From Mastigocoleus testarum BC008 (lineage in GTDB: Bacteria; Cyanobacteriota; Cyanobacteriia; Cyanobacteriales; Nostocaceae): 64,000 bases of DNA. The DNA is taken from positions 1 through 64,000 of the forward strand of contig NZ_LMTZ01000119.1 in the NCBI RefSeq assembly GCF_001456025.1, in the 5' to 3' direction. Numbering within the stretch: position 1 is the first letter of the stretch; every line of letters starts with the position of its first letter. Below the pieces are notes generated by a model. That model was not told the origin of the DNA. It ran no database searches and was given only the letters and a program-made list of their open reading frames with translations. Positions 9,773 to 17,517 of this stretch are shown here, piece by piece. Both the position numbers and the translations under genes were made by a program.

Positions 9773-10303
9773 ATGAAAAAAGTCGCAGTATTTGGTAAGC
9801 CAGGTGGTGGAAAATCAACATTTAGTAAAAACTTATCTGTAGCTACCGGTATTCCTTTGTACCAGCTAGATAAAATTGAGTATCTTACTGGAGGCGAAAA
9901 AGTTGCCGAAAATATTTACTTACAAAAGCATAATGAAATCTTAAAATCTGAAGCTTGGATAATAGATGGCTTAGGTACGATCGCAACATTTAGAGAACGG
10001 TTATCTGAAGCTGATACCTTAATTTATATCGATCTTCCCCTAAGAGTTCATTATTGGTGGGTAACAAAAAGATTATTTAAAAGTCCTCTTTTCAAACCTG
10101 AAGGTTGGCCTGATAAAAGTCCAATGATACAAAGTACCATTACAAGTTGGGTAAATCTGCGAAATTCTCCCAAACTATGGACACCTGAATTTAGCAAAAA
10201 ACTTGCAGGAATGTCTGAATACAAGTCGGTGTATCATATATCTTCAGTAAAAGAGCTTAAGAATTTTATTGATAATTTTATTAATAGGAAAACCAGTTCA
10301 TAA
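9773..10303 (+). CDS. P-loop adenylate-kinase-like (FlaR-like) protein
   Basis: A 176-residue NTPase with a clear Walker A at residues 8-16 (GKPGGGKST) right after the first beta strand. WIIDGLG near residue 62 and TLIYIDLPLRVHYWW near residue 83 are typical of small kinases annotated as adenylate kinase or topology modulation protein FlaR. The substrate is unknown. The C-terminal half is basic and helical. ATG start at 9773 without a strong Shine-Dalgarno. It stands alone upstream of the IS605-type element, which inserted 27 bp past its stop and points towards it. Confidence 0.8.
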   Translation: MKKVAVFGKPGGGKSTFSKNLSVATGIPLYQLDKIEYLTGGEKVAENIYLQKHNEILKSEAWIIDGLGTIATFRERLSEADTLIYIDLPLRVHYWWVTKRLFKSPLFKPEGWPDKSPMIQSTITSWVNLRNSPKLWTPEFSKKLAGMSEYKSVYHISSVKELKNFIDNFINRKTSS

Positions 10304-10330
10304 CAATTAATCTTTGTGGATGTTCAGTAA

Positions 10331-10500
10331 TTGACATCTCCCCCGGTTAAAACACGGGGGATTCTAAGCTGATGTTGCTACGTCGGATGGAATCCGGACT
10401 ACGCAACTGTTGTGAGTGCGAGACGTCTTCAACAATTGTGAGTTTCTCGGATAGCGTCCGGCTTAGACAACGCTTACGATACGATTTAGTTAAATCATTA
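10331..10500 (-). ncRNA. Candidate omega-RNA region at tnpB 3' end
   Basis: In TnpB systems the guide RNA scaffold comes from the 3' end of tnpB and the right end of the element, and the guide is the flanking host DNA. Here that region is the last ~150 bp of tnpB plus the hairpin at about 10338-10362. The guide would be read on the minus strand into 10330-10311. The position follows from family knowledge; the RNA itself is inferred and its 5' end is arbitrary. Confidence 0.4.
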
Positions 10501-11819
10501 AATAAGTCATAACGTTGTGGGAGTGTCAAAGCTCCCCTAACCACCTTGGTTAGATCTAGATCTAACTGTGCGGCTACTTTTCTTGCAATATTCGCAGCAC
10601 CATTGCAATCAGCATTAATCAAAAAACATGAGCCAGTTTTATACAATCCGCGCTTAACTCTTGTTCCCGAGGGCTTCCAGTTCTTGGGTTTTTCACCATA
10701 TCTCGGTAAGGAGTCATTATCTAAAAATGATGCCTTGGATGTGTAAGACTCTTCAGTGATTGTTAAAACTATTCCATACTCTGGGCAAAATTGTTTTAAG
10801 CGCTCAATCAATCTCCCTGTTGGGATTAGAACAAAATTTTGATTACTGCGCTTACTCATCTTAGAACGCTGCTTCTGTCCGTCGTTCCAGCCAATAATCA
10901 AATTGCCAATACCATCATCCAAACAGCGGCTAACAATAAATCTAGCAGCTTTGTTGATGGCATCTCTCATTTGGTTGTTACGTTTGCGTTGCACTCTGTC
11001 AAGGTTGGCATCCCAGTAAAAATCTGACTTACCTTGCTTGTACTTGGCAATTAAACGGCAGTAGCCCTGGTTCATCGATCTAAGCTTACGACCATTGACA
11101 ATTAAGCTTTTCCCTTGAGTTGAGATACCTGTTAACCAATTAGACCCACCGTGGTCATAACTCCAGGCTTGGGAATAATCAAGGTTAGGGTTATGAGTTA
11201 TGGGCTGCTTGCCGTCATCAATAACCCAATCGATCCAGAATTCACCCAGGTTAGGGCGTATTGTTACTTCCTTTACCCAGTCAAAATCAATGAACTCTGG
11301 TAAGCAAAAGGATATCTGGTCGATTAAATGTGGCTTGGTTTCTTTACTCACAGATGGGTAAACTCGTCCATCTTTGTAAGCCAGTGCTTGTGCGGGAAAT
11401 GTTACAGCCGCCAATCCTCCAGCCTTACGGTATCTAAGCAACCTAGGTCTATTAACTTCTCCCTTGTAATAAGCCCTTACCAACCCGTTATAAGAGGTTA
11501 TAGACTCACCAACAGACTTTAATGTTTGTTGTGCTGCTTGTGCTGCTAGTGCTTTATAGTGTGGATTTTCCTTTAGGTCAGCACAAAGCTTCGCGTAACT
11601 TATGTCTTTGCATTGATAGGTTTTCCACCCATTACGCAACTCGTCACCTCGCCAATACAAGGATCGTGAATTATCCATCTCAGCCAGAGCAGCGTAATGT
11701 TTTTGCTTGACATAGTAGATTGCACAATTAATTAAACTGTTAGCGTTGCGACACTGGTCAGCCCAGTAATCATTCTCCCAGTCATTAAAATTACCGTTAA
11801 CCGGAATTGTTTTGTACAA
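10347..11819 (-). CDS. tnpB: TnpB, RNA-guided endonuclease of IS605 type
   Basis: 490 residues with the RuvC-like triad visible: D222 (YDHGGSNW), E356 or E357 (ITEESYTSKASF) and D404 (NADCNGAANI). The usual four-cysteine zinc ribbon between the last two motifs is absent; SKASFLDND...GEKPKNW...GTRVKRGLY stands in its place, as in a cyanobacterial TnpB branch that resembles small type V effectors. The TTG start is chosen because a near-perfect Shine-Dalgarno (AAGGAGGTG, minus strand of 11828-11836) lies about 8 bases upstream, and no ATG fits. No stop or frameshift interrupts the gene. Transposition normally needs TnpA; TnpB acts as a guided nuclease that helps retain the element. Confidence 0.9.
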   Translation of the reverse strand: MYKTIPVNGNFNDWENDYWADQCRNANSLINCAIYYVKQKHYAALAEMDNSRSLYWRGDELRNGWKTYQCKDISYAKLCADLKENPHYKALAAQAAQQTLKSVGESITSYNGLVRAYYKGEVNRPRLLRYRKAGGLAAVTFPAQALAYKDGRVYPSVSKETKPHLIDQISFCLPEFIDFDWVKEVTIRPNLGEFWIDWVIDDGKQPITHNPNLDYSQAWSYDHGGSNWLTGISTQGKSLIVNGRKLRSMNQGYCRLIAKYKQGKSDFYWDANLDRVQRKRNNQMRDAINKAARFIVSRCLDDGIGNLIIGWNDGQKQRSKMSKRSNQNFVLIPTGRLIERLKQFCPEYGIVLTITEESYTSKASFLDNDSLPRYGEKPKNWKPSGTRVKRGLYKTGSCFLINADCNGAANIARKVAAQLDLDLTKVVRGALTLPQRYDLFNDLTKSYRKRCLSRTLSEKLTIVEDVSHSQQLRSPDSIRRSNISLESPVF

Positions 11820-11878
11820 AGTTGACTCACCTCCTTGCCTTTGCTAATCTATACCTAGGTTATACGGCATAGCTAAAA

Positions 11879-12061
11879 ATGTCAATAAGAAAAGGTCAGA
11901 AGGGTTTAAAAAATACTCCCTATATTTATGACGAAGTGAAGAAGAAGCACACGCTTGCATTTACCCCTACAGCCTGGGAATTGTTACAAGTTAAAGCTAA
12001 AGAACAAGGTGTAAGTGTGAGCGAAATGATAGAACAATGGATAAGAAAGACGGCAGGATGA
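11879..12061 (+). CDS. Small ribbon-helix-helix-like protein divergent from tnpB
   Basis: 60 residues, basic N-terminus, then TPTAWELLQVKAKEQGVSVSEMIEQWIRK. The pattern of a short strand followed by two helices with a conserved GVSVSEMIE turn is that of CopG/Arc-type ribbon-helix-helix DNA-binding proteins. It starts 59 bp from the tnpB start and faces the other way, so it could bind the shared promoter. Fold and role are inferred; the ORF lies inside the probable element borders. Confidence 0.65.
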   Translation: MSIRKGQKGLKNTPYIYDEVKKKHTLAFTPTAWELLQVKAKEQGVSVSEMIEQWIRKTAG

Positions 12062-12207
12062 ATCCTACCGTTCAGTTTTCCCCACTGAAGTGGTGCGCTT
12101 TAGCGTACATCCCCTGGTTAAAACTCAGGGGCTCTCAACTTCTCGCTAATTTCTGGTAGTATCCTGGAATAAACATTAAATTATTAGGGTCTTAAGCGTT
12201 TCAGGTG

Positions 12208-12477
12208 ATGAATAGAACAAAATGGTCACCTCTTTATAAGTCTGAAGATTGGTGGGCTGTGTGGCTTGGTTTGCTACTATCAGTTATCTACATGAAGAAA
12301 AGTAAATCTAGGTTTTTGATGTTTGCAACGATTATTGTGAGTGTACCTTTAGTTTTATGGTGCTTAAATACTTTGATTCAAAGTGGTTATTTTGGTCCTA
12401 TAGTTCAGAAAATCTACACTGAGAATCGTGATGCTTCTGCTATTTTTTGGACTGATACGGAAACTTCACCGGAATAA
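12208..12477 (+). CDS. Small hypothetical membrane protein, perhaps a transporter relic
   Basis: 89 residues. The first 25 (SPLYKSEDWWAVWLGLLL) look like the N-terminus of YeiH-type putative sulfate exporters, but the protein then goes directly to one further membrane segment (FATIIVSVPLVLWCL) and a soluble tail (IYTENRDASAIFWTD). It may be a short independent protein or the product of an internal deletion, as seen elsewhere in this window. The ATG at 12208 follows an in-frame GTG at 12205. A TetR gene follows 85 bp later on the same strand. Confidence 0.45.
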   Translation: MNRTKWSPLYKSEDWWAVWLGLLLSVIYMKKSKSRFLMFATIIVSVPLVLWCLNTLIQSGYFGPIVQKIYTENRDASAIFWTDTETSPE

Positions 12478-12525
12478 AATCATCATGAACTGCAGTTAGA
12501 TTGTAATATTTGACAAATCTTCCTA

Positions 12526-12537
12526 CCTACTAGTAGG
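12526..12537. promoter_or_regulatory. Probable TetR operator, copy 1
   Basis: Perfect 12-bp palindrome CCTACTAGTAGG 25 bp upstream of the tetR start. The same sequence with one change (CCAACTAGTAGG) lies at 13188-13199 in front of the next operon. Placement suits autoregulation. Confidence 0.7.
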
Positions 12538-12562
12538 ATAGTAATGTTAGAAAAATAAATTC

Positions 12563-13141
12563 ATGAAACAGACAGATACCAAAACCCTAATTCTGGATGT
12601 AGCTCAAGAGTTAATTCAACGTCTTGGCGTAAATTGCATGAGCTATCAAGATATTAGTAACAGCGTAGGGATTCGTAAGGCAAGTATCCACACACATTTT
12701 CCTCGAAAGGATGATTTGTTGGCTGCTCTGCTAGATCGTTATAGCGATCGCTTTCTACGGATGGTGGATGGTATTCTTGCTTCTAGCGATACACCCGAAG
12801 TTAAATTAAGGCGTTATTGCGGACTGTTTGAAACTACCCTTAGTAGTGGCGATCGGGATAAAGTTTGCCTGTGTGCGATGCTAGGGGCTGAACTAAAAAC
12901 CTTAAATCATCCATTAGTAGAGCGGGTTCGCTGTTTCTATGAAGCTAACGAGGAACGGCTAGTAACTCTACTGAATGATGGTCGTGCTGATGGTAGTTTT
13001 CGCATTGATGAAGATGTACAGACCACAGCTAGTTTGATTTTTGGATTGCTGGAAGGGGGTATGTTAGTTGCTCGGGTTCGAGGAGGTTCTGACCAGTTCC
13101 ACCAGGTAATAGAACAATTAATGCAGTTTATCAAAGTCTAA
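12563..13141 (+). CDS. TetR/AcrR-family transcriptional regulator
   Basis: 192 residues. The N-terminal helix-turn-helix is clear: TKTLILDVAQELIQRLGVN, MSYQDISNSVGIRKASIHTHFPRKDDLL (about residues 7-55), with the TetR signature of a recognition helix followed by a tyrosine- or histidine-rich turn. The C-terminal ligand domain is typical in length and contains CLCAMLGAEL, which places two cysteines near residues 94-96 that might sense thiol-reactive compounds (inference). It is flanked by two copies of one palindrome, upstream of itself and upstream of the glutaredoxin gene, so it probably represses itself and the redox genes that follow. Confidence 0.9.
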   Translation: MKQTDTKTLILDVAQELIQRLGVNCMSYQDISNSVGIRKASIHTHFPRKDDLLAALLDRYSDRFLRMVDGILASSDTPEVKLRRYCGLFETTLSSGDRDKVCLCAMLGAELKTLNHPLVERVRCFYEANEERLVTLLNDGRADGSFRIDEDVQTTASLIFGLLEGGMLVARVRGGSDQFHQVIEQLMQFIKV

Positions 13142-13187
13142 TTTCTCAGGAAAAACTAATCTTTGATTTTTTTTAACGTGTTACCAT

Positions 13188-13199
13188 CCAACTAGTAGG
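13188..13199. promoter_or_regulatory. Probable TetR operator, copy 2
   Basis: CCAACTAGTAGG differs from copy 1 at one position. It lies about 125 bp before the glutaredoxin start and 46 bp after the tetR stop, in the probable promoter of the redox operon. Confidence 0.65.
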
Positions 13200-13322
13200 A
13201 AGTAGGTCAATCGTTATATTAACGAGTGATAGGTTTCTTTGCAATTAGTTTGATTTTGACTAGTGTAATTCGAATTTCTCATCTAGTAAACATTGACTTA
13301 GTAAATAGCAGAGGTATTGGTT

Positions 13323-13601
13323 ATGGCGAATGTAGAAATCTACACCTGGAGTACTTGTCCATTTTGTATTCGTGCAAAACAACTCCTCAATCGAAAAGGT
13401 GTTGAATACACCGAATATGTTATTGATGGTGACGAAACAGCCAGAGATCGGATGGTGGTGAGGGGTACGGATGGTAAGCGTTCTGTACCGCAGATTTTTA
13501 TTAATAACAAGCATATCGGTGGTAGCAATGACCTCTATGGCTTGGAAAGACAAGGAGAGTTAGATGCGTTGTTGAACCAAGATCCGGTACAAATGTCGTA
13601 A
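13323..13601 (+). CDS. grxC: Glutaredoxin 3 (GrxC type)
   Basis: 92 residues with the dithiol active site CPFC (about residues 13-16) after the first beta strand, the cis-proline motif SVPQIFINNKHIGG and the GSNDL glutathione-binding segment: a complete class I glutaredoxin. I start it at the ATG at 13323, 8 bp after a GAGG Shine-Dalgarno; the frame also has an upstream TTG without such a site. It reduces disulfides and mixed glutathione disulfides. It is the first gene behind the second TetR operator and is followed by a glutathione transferase. Confidence 0.93.
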   Translation: MANVEIYTWSTCPFCIRAKQLLNRKGVEYTEYVIDGDETARDRMVVRGTDGKRSVPQIFINNKHIGGSNDLYGLERQGELDALLNQDPVQMS

Positions 13602-13765
13602 TGATTTGACTCAGCAATAATATTTAAAATATCTATTGCTGTAAAGGGTGGATTGATAATGCAATAAGGTTAATATTTAACTTTTAGTTTTCAAGACACC
13701 CATATTTATGTTTCACATTTGTATTTCATCTTTATATCTAGAGAAACTGTATTGGGACAAGCACA

Positions 13766-14365
13766 ATGATTAAGCTCTATGGTCACGAAATGTCTGGTAA
13801 TAGTTATAAAGTGCGTCTGTTACTGGAGCTTTTAAATATCGAATACGAGTGGGTTAAGGTCGATCTGATGAAAGGCGAACATAAGTCTACCGAATACTTG
13901 ACACTCAATCCTTTTGGACAAGTTCCTTTACTAATTGATGGGGATATCCAACTTGCAGATGCTCAGGCAATTTTGGTTTACTTAGGACGACAATATGGTG
14001 GAGATAAATGGCTTCCCTCAGATGCATCACCTCTAGCACAGGTATCTCGTTGGTTATCGATTGCAGCGGGAGAAGTTCGTCAAGGTCCTGAGAATGCGAG
14101 ACTTTACCATTTGTTTAGGGTGACCAATATCAATATCGATCGCGCGCATCAAAAAGCCAAATATATTTTGAGCCAATTGGAAAAGCATTTAAGTATGCGT
14201 AAATGGCTAGAATTTGAGCGTCCCACGATTGCTGATATTGCTGTTTTTCCCTATGTTGCTCTGGCTAACGATGGCAAAATCGACCTTAAACCCTATCCAA
14301 ACCTACTGAATTGGATTGAGCGTATTAAAAAGTTACCCAATTATATTCCAATGACAGGAATCTAG
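13766..14365 (+). CDS. Glutathione S-transferase family protein
   Basis: 199 residues with the two-domain GST layout. The thioredoxin-like N-domain has SGNSYKVRLLLELLNI (the serine near residue 10 is the likely catalytic hydroxyl), the cis-proline FGQVPLLIDGD and the glutathione-binding LADAQAILVYL. The helical C-domain carries the folding motif PTIADIAVFPYV. It probably conjugates or reduces electrophiles with glutathione; the substrate is unknown. It lies 164 bp after grxC on the same strand, and both probably respond to the TetR regulator upstream. Confidence 0.9.
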   Translation: MIKLYGHEMSGNSYKVRLLLELLNIEYEWVKVDLMKGEHKSTEYLTLNPFGQVPLLIDGDIQLADAQAILVYLGRQYGGDKWLPSDASPLAQVSRWLSIAAGEVRQGPENARLYHLFRVTNINIDRAHQKAKYILSQLEKHLSMRKWLEFERPTIADIAVFPYVALANDGKIDLKPYPNLLNWIERIKKLPNYIPMTGI

Positions 14366-14455
14366 AAAAATATATTTAATCCAAACAATTGGTTAATTTT
14401 CAATTGATTATCAATAAATATCCATAAGTCTATTCAAATTAAAAGTAGGTGAGTT

Positions 14456-14600
14456 ATGTTTCAATAATTTGGAGACCAAAAGTTAATTGTAGTTGGTGGT
14501 ACGAGTGGTATTGGCAAAAGCATTGCTAACCGATAAAGCCTCTTGGGTAACGGGTGCAGTTTGGGATGTTGATGGTGGTATAATGGCAGGTCGCAATTAA
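14456..14600 (+). pseudogene. Short-chain dehydrogenase relic (both ends kept, middle deleted)
   Basis: ATG at 14456, a stop at codon 4, then FGDQKLIVVGGTSGIGKSIAN, the complete SDR nucleotide-binding start. Straight after it, in another frame, comes DKASWVTGAVWDVDGGIMAGRN and a stop at 14600, which is the normal SDR C-terminus. About 200 codons, including the YxxxK active site, are missing. The gene once sat between the glutathione transferase and the Rof-like gene in the redox cluster. Confidence 0.88.
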
Positions 14601-14674
14601 TACGACTAGTTTAGGTCAAAGCGGATATTTTGAGATTAATAATCAGATTAATTAAAAGATGGTAGGTAGGAAAG

Positions 14675-14917
14675 ATGAATAAATATAAGTTAGTTGACTG
14701 TAATTTTCACGATGAACTGGAAGCTTTAGCAATACTCAGGCAACTGTGTAAAATTATTTATCAAACAGAGGATGATACTATCTTAGAAGTAGACAGCCAA
14801 ATTGTAGATGTATATGCTGCCAATCAAGAGGAATTTCTAAAATTGAAAGATGGCAACGAAATTAGGCTCGATCGCTTGATTTCAGTCAATGGTAAATCGA
14901 TTCAGTTTGCCTGTTAA
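14675..14917 (+). CDS. Rof-like (Rho-binding antiterminator family) protein
   Basis: 80 residues: YKLVDCNFHDELEALAILRQLCKIIYQ, then LEVDSQIVDVYAANQEEFLKL and EIRLDRLISVNG. The order (start with DC..HDELE, a beta-rich core, and an IRLD.L.S. end) matches the Rof family, whose E. coli member binds and inhibits Rho. Cyanobacteria are generally thought to lack Rho, so the role here may differ. A purine-rich stretch (GGTAGGAAAG) precedes the ATG. It lies in the redox cluster. Confidence 0.65.
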   Translation: MNKYKLVDCNFHDELEALAILRQLCKIIYQTEDDTILEVDSQIVDVYAANQEEFLKLKDGNEIRLDRLISVNGKSIQFAC

Positions 14918-15016
14918 TAATTTCAAAAACACAAAAAATACATAATATATCCACACAATAGATAGTACTACTCAAATAAAAAATATCTAATATTTAATAC
15001 ACCACTGGAGAAATCT

Positions 15017-16021
15017 ATGAAACTTTCAACACACAATCTTTCTCAACGCGCAGACCATATTTACGATGTTCTAATTGTTGGGGGTGGTCCAGCTGGACTT
15101 TCCGCAGGTATTTATCTACAACGCTATTTACTCTCCACCCTCATCATCGACAAAGGTAAAGCTCGATCCTTCTGGATGCAGGAATTACATAACTATCTAG
15201 GCTTACCTCCGGACACCTCTGGTAGACATTTGTTGAAACATGGGAAAGATCATTATCTTTCTGTGGATGGCGATCATCTCAACGCTTATGTAGAGAGTGT
15301 TGTAGAAGAAGGAGATATTTTTGTGGTGAAAGTCCGAATTGGACGGAATAATCCCACCTACACAACTTTTCGCACTCGCTATTTGATTGCAGCCAGTGGT
15401 ATTATTGATAATTTGCCCGTCCTCGATGATATGCAAAATGTTTTCGACTATGCAGGACATAACTTACATGTATGTCTGATTTGTGATGCCTACGAAATTC
15501 GAGGTCAACGCGTGGGTGTTTTTGGTAGGAGTGAAGGTAGCTTAGAAGTAGCATTCCCACTGGGTTGGTTTACACCTAACATTACAGTATTTACCAATGG
15601 AGGATTTGAAGTTGGAACAGAATTACGCTATCGCCTCGATGCTGAAGGTTACAAACTCGTAGAAAAACCGATTAAACAATTCCTTGGTATAAAGCATGAG
15701 CATCAAATGACAGGAGTTGAACTAAAAGACGGTACAGTTGTAGAACTTGATGCAGGTTTAGTATCTATGGGATCGAAGTATCATGCCGACTATCTGAAGG
15801 AGATTGAGTTAGACTATCAAGGTGGTAATCTAATTACCGACAAAATGAATCGCACATCTCATCCTCGCATCTTTGCAGTTGGAGATTTGAAATTAGGCAT
15901 GAATCAAGTAATCGTTGCAGCTGCCGATGGAGCAGTTGCGGCGACTCAAATTTGGCGAGATATTCGTCGTAGTGAAGGGCGTCGCTCTTTTAATATCTCC
16001 TCAACTGAAAAGGTAGCTTAG
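15017..16021 (+). CDS. Thioredoxin-reductase-like FAD/NAD(P) oxidoreductase
   Basis: 334 residues. FAD-binding GGGPAGLSAG (about residues 22-31), a redox-type CLIC pair (C153, C156) where thioredoxin reductase has CPVC, a degenerate second nucleotide site (GVFGRSEGSLE in place of GGGxSA), and the FAD-closing RIFAVGDLK near residue 290. The altered second site suggests altered or lost NAD(P)H use, as in other diflavin-linked or deeply rooted thioredoxin reductases of cyanobacteria (family knowledge; the assignment here is inference). It is the last gene of the redox cluster and is followed by a strong hairpin. Confidence 0.85.
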   Translation: MKLSTHNLSQRADHIYDVLIVGGGPAGLSAGIYLQRYLLSTLIIDKGKARSFWMQELHNYLGLPPDTSGRHLLKHGKDHYLSVDGDHLNAYVESVVEEGDIFVVKVRIGRNNPTYTTFRTRYLIAASGIIDNLPVLDDMQNVFDYAGHNLHVCLICDAYEIRGQRVGVFGRSEGSLEVAFPLGWFTPNITVFTNGGFEVGTELRYRLDAEGYKLVEKPIKQFLGIKHEHQMTGVELKDGTVVELDAGLVSMGSKYHADYLKEIELDYQGGNLITDKMNRTSHPRIFAVGDLKLGMNQVIVAAADGAVAATQIWRDIRRSEGRRSFNISSTEKVA

Positions 16022-16063
16022 GGTTTCTGCTATTGAGATAGTACTCATCTGAGGAAAATCATA

Positions 16064-16104
16064 AATCGATGCTCTCCTGTATAGTGTGCAGGGGAGCATC
16101 GATT
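16064..16104 (+). terminator. Hairpin after the redox cluster
   Basis: A 16-bp stem (AATCGATGCTCTCCTG with CAGGGGAGCATCGATT, one G-T wobble) and a 9-base loop, 43 bp past the stop of the flavoprotein gene. No T-run follows, so it may act as an mRNA end stabiliser or a factor-independent pause rather than a classic terminator. Confidence 0.55.
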
Positions 16105-16125
16105 AGCTTGGTTTCCTACAATATC

Positions 16126-16136
16126 CTTTCTGTATC
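16126..16136. repeat. Target-site duplication, left copy
   Basis: CTTTCTGTATC, exactly repeated at 17507-17517 on the other side of the IS4-like element. 11 bp is within the range known for IS4-family insertions. Confidence 0.85.
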
Positions 16137-16450
16137 GAATGGCACTAAGAAAAGCTGTAAGCTATGCAGAATAAGTACCACAGCTTTTTAAGGTATTGAA
16201 AATAAAAAGATGGCTAGTACGCACTAGGTAAACAAAAGATTATCCTTGATGTAGTGTCATCTAAAAGATGCGAACGGTACGCGCAGCAGGTCGGCAAAGC
16301 CTCTAGCTGCAATAAGCCCGGAGGGCTGCCTCCCATAGCGATCGTTCATCTTAGGTGCGGTTCAGTGCATGGGGCATGCGCCATAAGCGAACTCAAACAA
16401 GTATGTAAGAGCGTTGTGAGAAAAATTTGTTGTGGGTAGAAAAGCTTACC

Positions 16451-16639
16451 AGGAAAGGCAGAAGTTCGTAGGCAGAAGGCAGAAGGCCGGTGCCGTAGAG
16501 CTTCTGGCGACCGGAGGGAGCAAGGGTTTAAGGCCCCCACCAAATTTAAAATTTGGTGGCCTGCAATTGGTAGCGGGTTGGAAGCCCCTACCATATTGCT
16601 CCCTTCTGCCTTCTGCCCTCTGCCCTCTGCCTTCTTCAC
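16451..16639 (+). repeat. ~188-bp nested repeat, copy 1
   Basis: Starts AGGAAAGGCAGAAGTTCG and ends CTGCCTTCTTCAC. Its ends can pair (GGCAGAAGGCAGAAGG against CCTTCTGCCTTCTGCC), and the inside holds AGCTTCTGGCGACCGGAGG and a CCACCAAATTT/AAATTTGGTGG hairpin. It is close to identical with 16860-17045. Confidence 0.85.
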
Positions 16640-16645
16640 TCGTTC

Positions 16646-17472
16646 ATGAAATACTTTCTTTGATACGAGCAAGCCAACAGATAAATACTACTGTGACACT
16701 ACGAGTACAAATCCTCAAGAATAAGTTTAATCAAAGTCTGGGATTACCTTTTAAAGAGTTATTACCATCCTCAGCAATCGAGCAAGCACTCGAGGAACTA
16801 AAAATAAAATACAAAAAGCGATTATTTGACCCATTCGTAACATTATGGGCATTTTTATCAGGAAAGGCAGAAGTTCGACGGCAGAAGGCAGAAGGACTAT
16901 GCCGTAGAGCTTCTGGCGACCGGAGGGAGCAAGGGTTTAAGACCCCCACCAAATTTATTTTGGTGGCTTGCAATTGGTAGCGGGTCGGAAGCCCCTACCA
17001 ATTGCTCCCTTCTGCCCTCTGCCTCCTGCCTTCTGCCTTCTTCACTAAACTTTATGGTAAACGTTGGCATGCAGAAATAGATTTAAAACATATCAAAACT
17101 ACTCTGGGGATGGATATCTTACGTTGTAAAACTCCTTCTATGGTACGCAAAGAAATCTATGTTTATTTGCTAGCTTACAATTTACTTCGTAGCTTAATGT
17201 GGTCGGCAGGTACTACTCACGCTACTCCTCCATTACGCTTGTCATTGCAAGGTACTCGCCATCATTTAAATAACTTTATTCCTCAATTGCTAACCGCTTA
17301 TTCTAAAAAACGTCTTCAAATTTATTCCACTTTACTTAAAGTTATTGCTCATAAGGCTGTTCCAGAACGCCCAGGCCGTAGTCAACCACGAGTCCGCAAA
17401 CGCCGTCCAAAAGCTTACCCCTTAATGACTAAACCCCGGCATGAATTAAATAAGCAATTACAAACCGCTTAA
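16646..17472 (+). pseudogene. IS4-family transposase, middle replaced by a repeat
   Basis: 16700-16859 encodes a normal N-terminal segment (GLPFKELLPSSAIEQALEEL ... DPFVTLWAFLS). At 16860 the frame enters the nested repeat. At 17046 the transposase resumes with TKLYGKRWHAEIDLKHIK, the Y-(2)-R-(3)-E-(6)-K signature with the catalytic glutamate, and runs to a normal end at 17472. The DDE domain with both aspartates, some 250 codons, is missing, so the protein is inactive. The first nested repeat lies upstream, near the original start. Confidence 0.88.
16860..17045 (+). repeat. ~187-bp nested repeat, copy 2
   Basis: Same orientation and nearly the same sequence as 16451-16639. It sits exactly at the join where the transposase middle is missing. 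Confidence 0.85.
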
Positions 17473-17506
17473 ACCACAAGGGTTCCAGCTTTTCTTAGTG
17501 CCATTC

Positions 17507-17517
17507 CTTTCTGTATC
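17507..17517. repeat. Target-site duplication, right copy
   Basis: CTTTCTGTATC, matching 16126-16136. Confidence 0.85.

Larger units (their letters stand above)
10331..12145 (-). mobile_element. IS200/IS605-type (IS1341-like) element carrying tnpB
   Basis: The right end starts about 10331 with TTGACATCTCCCCC and an imperfect hairpin (CCCCCGGTTAAAACACGGGGG). The other end is not exact; a related hairpin in the same orientation (CCCCTGGTTAAAACTCAGGGG, about 12113-12133) lies past the small ORF. Subterminal hairpins in direct orientation, without terminal inverted repeats or target duplication, fit IS200/IS605 architecture. No tnpA is present, so mobility would need a transposase in trans. The left border is an estimate. 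Confidence 0.7.
16137..17506 (+). mobile_element. IS4-like insertion sequence, non-autonomous
   Basis: Bounded by a perfect inverted repeat of about 21 bp (GAATGGCACTAAGAAAAGCT on the left, its complement ending at 17506) and flanked by an 11-bp target duplication. The transposase inside is broken and carries two copies of another ~187-bp repeat, so the element could move only with help. Intact ends and an exact duplication indicate a fairly recent insertion relative to the decay of nearby genes. Confidence 0.88.

Noticed and set aside
10546..11710. Several 60-70 codon plus-strand ORFs inside tnpB
   Set aside because: Antisense shadows; tnpB is intact with all catalytic motifs on the minus strand.
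16254..16980. Open frames through the nested repeats in the IS4-like element
   Set aside because: They read through non-coding repeat sequence; only the transposase segments at 16700-16859 and 17046-17472 have coding character.
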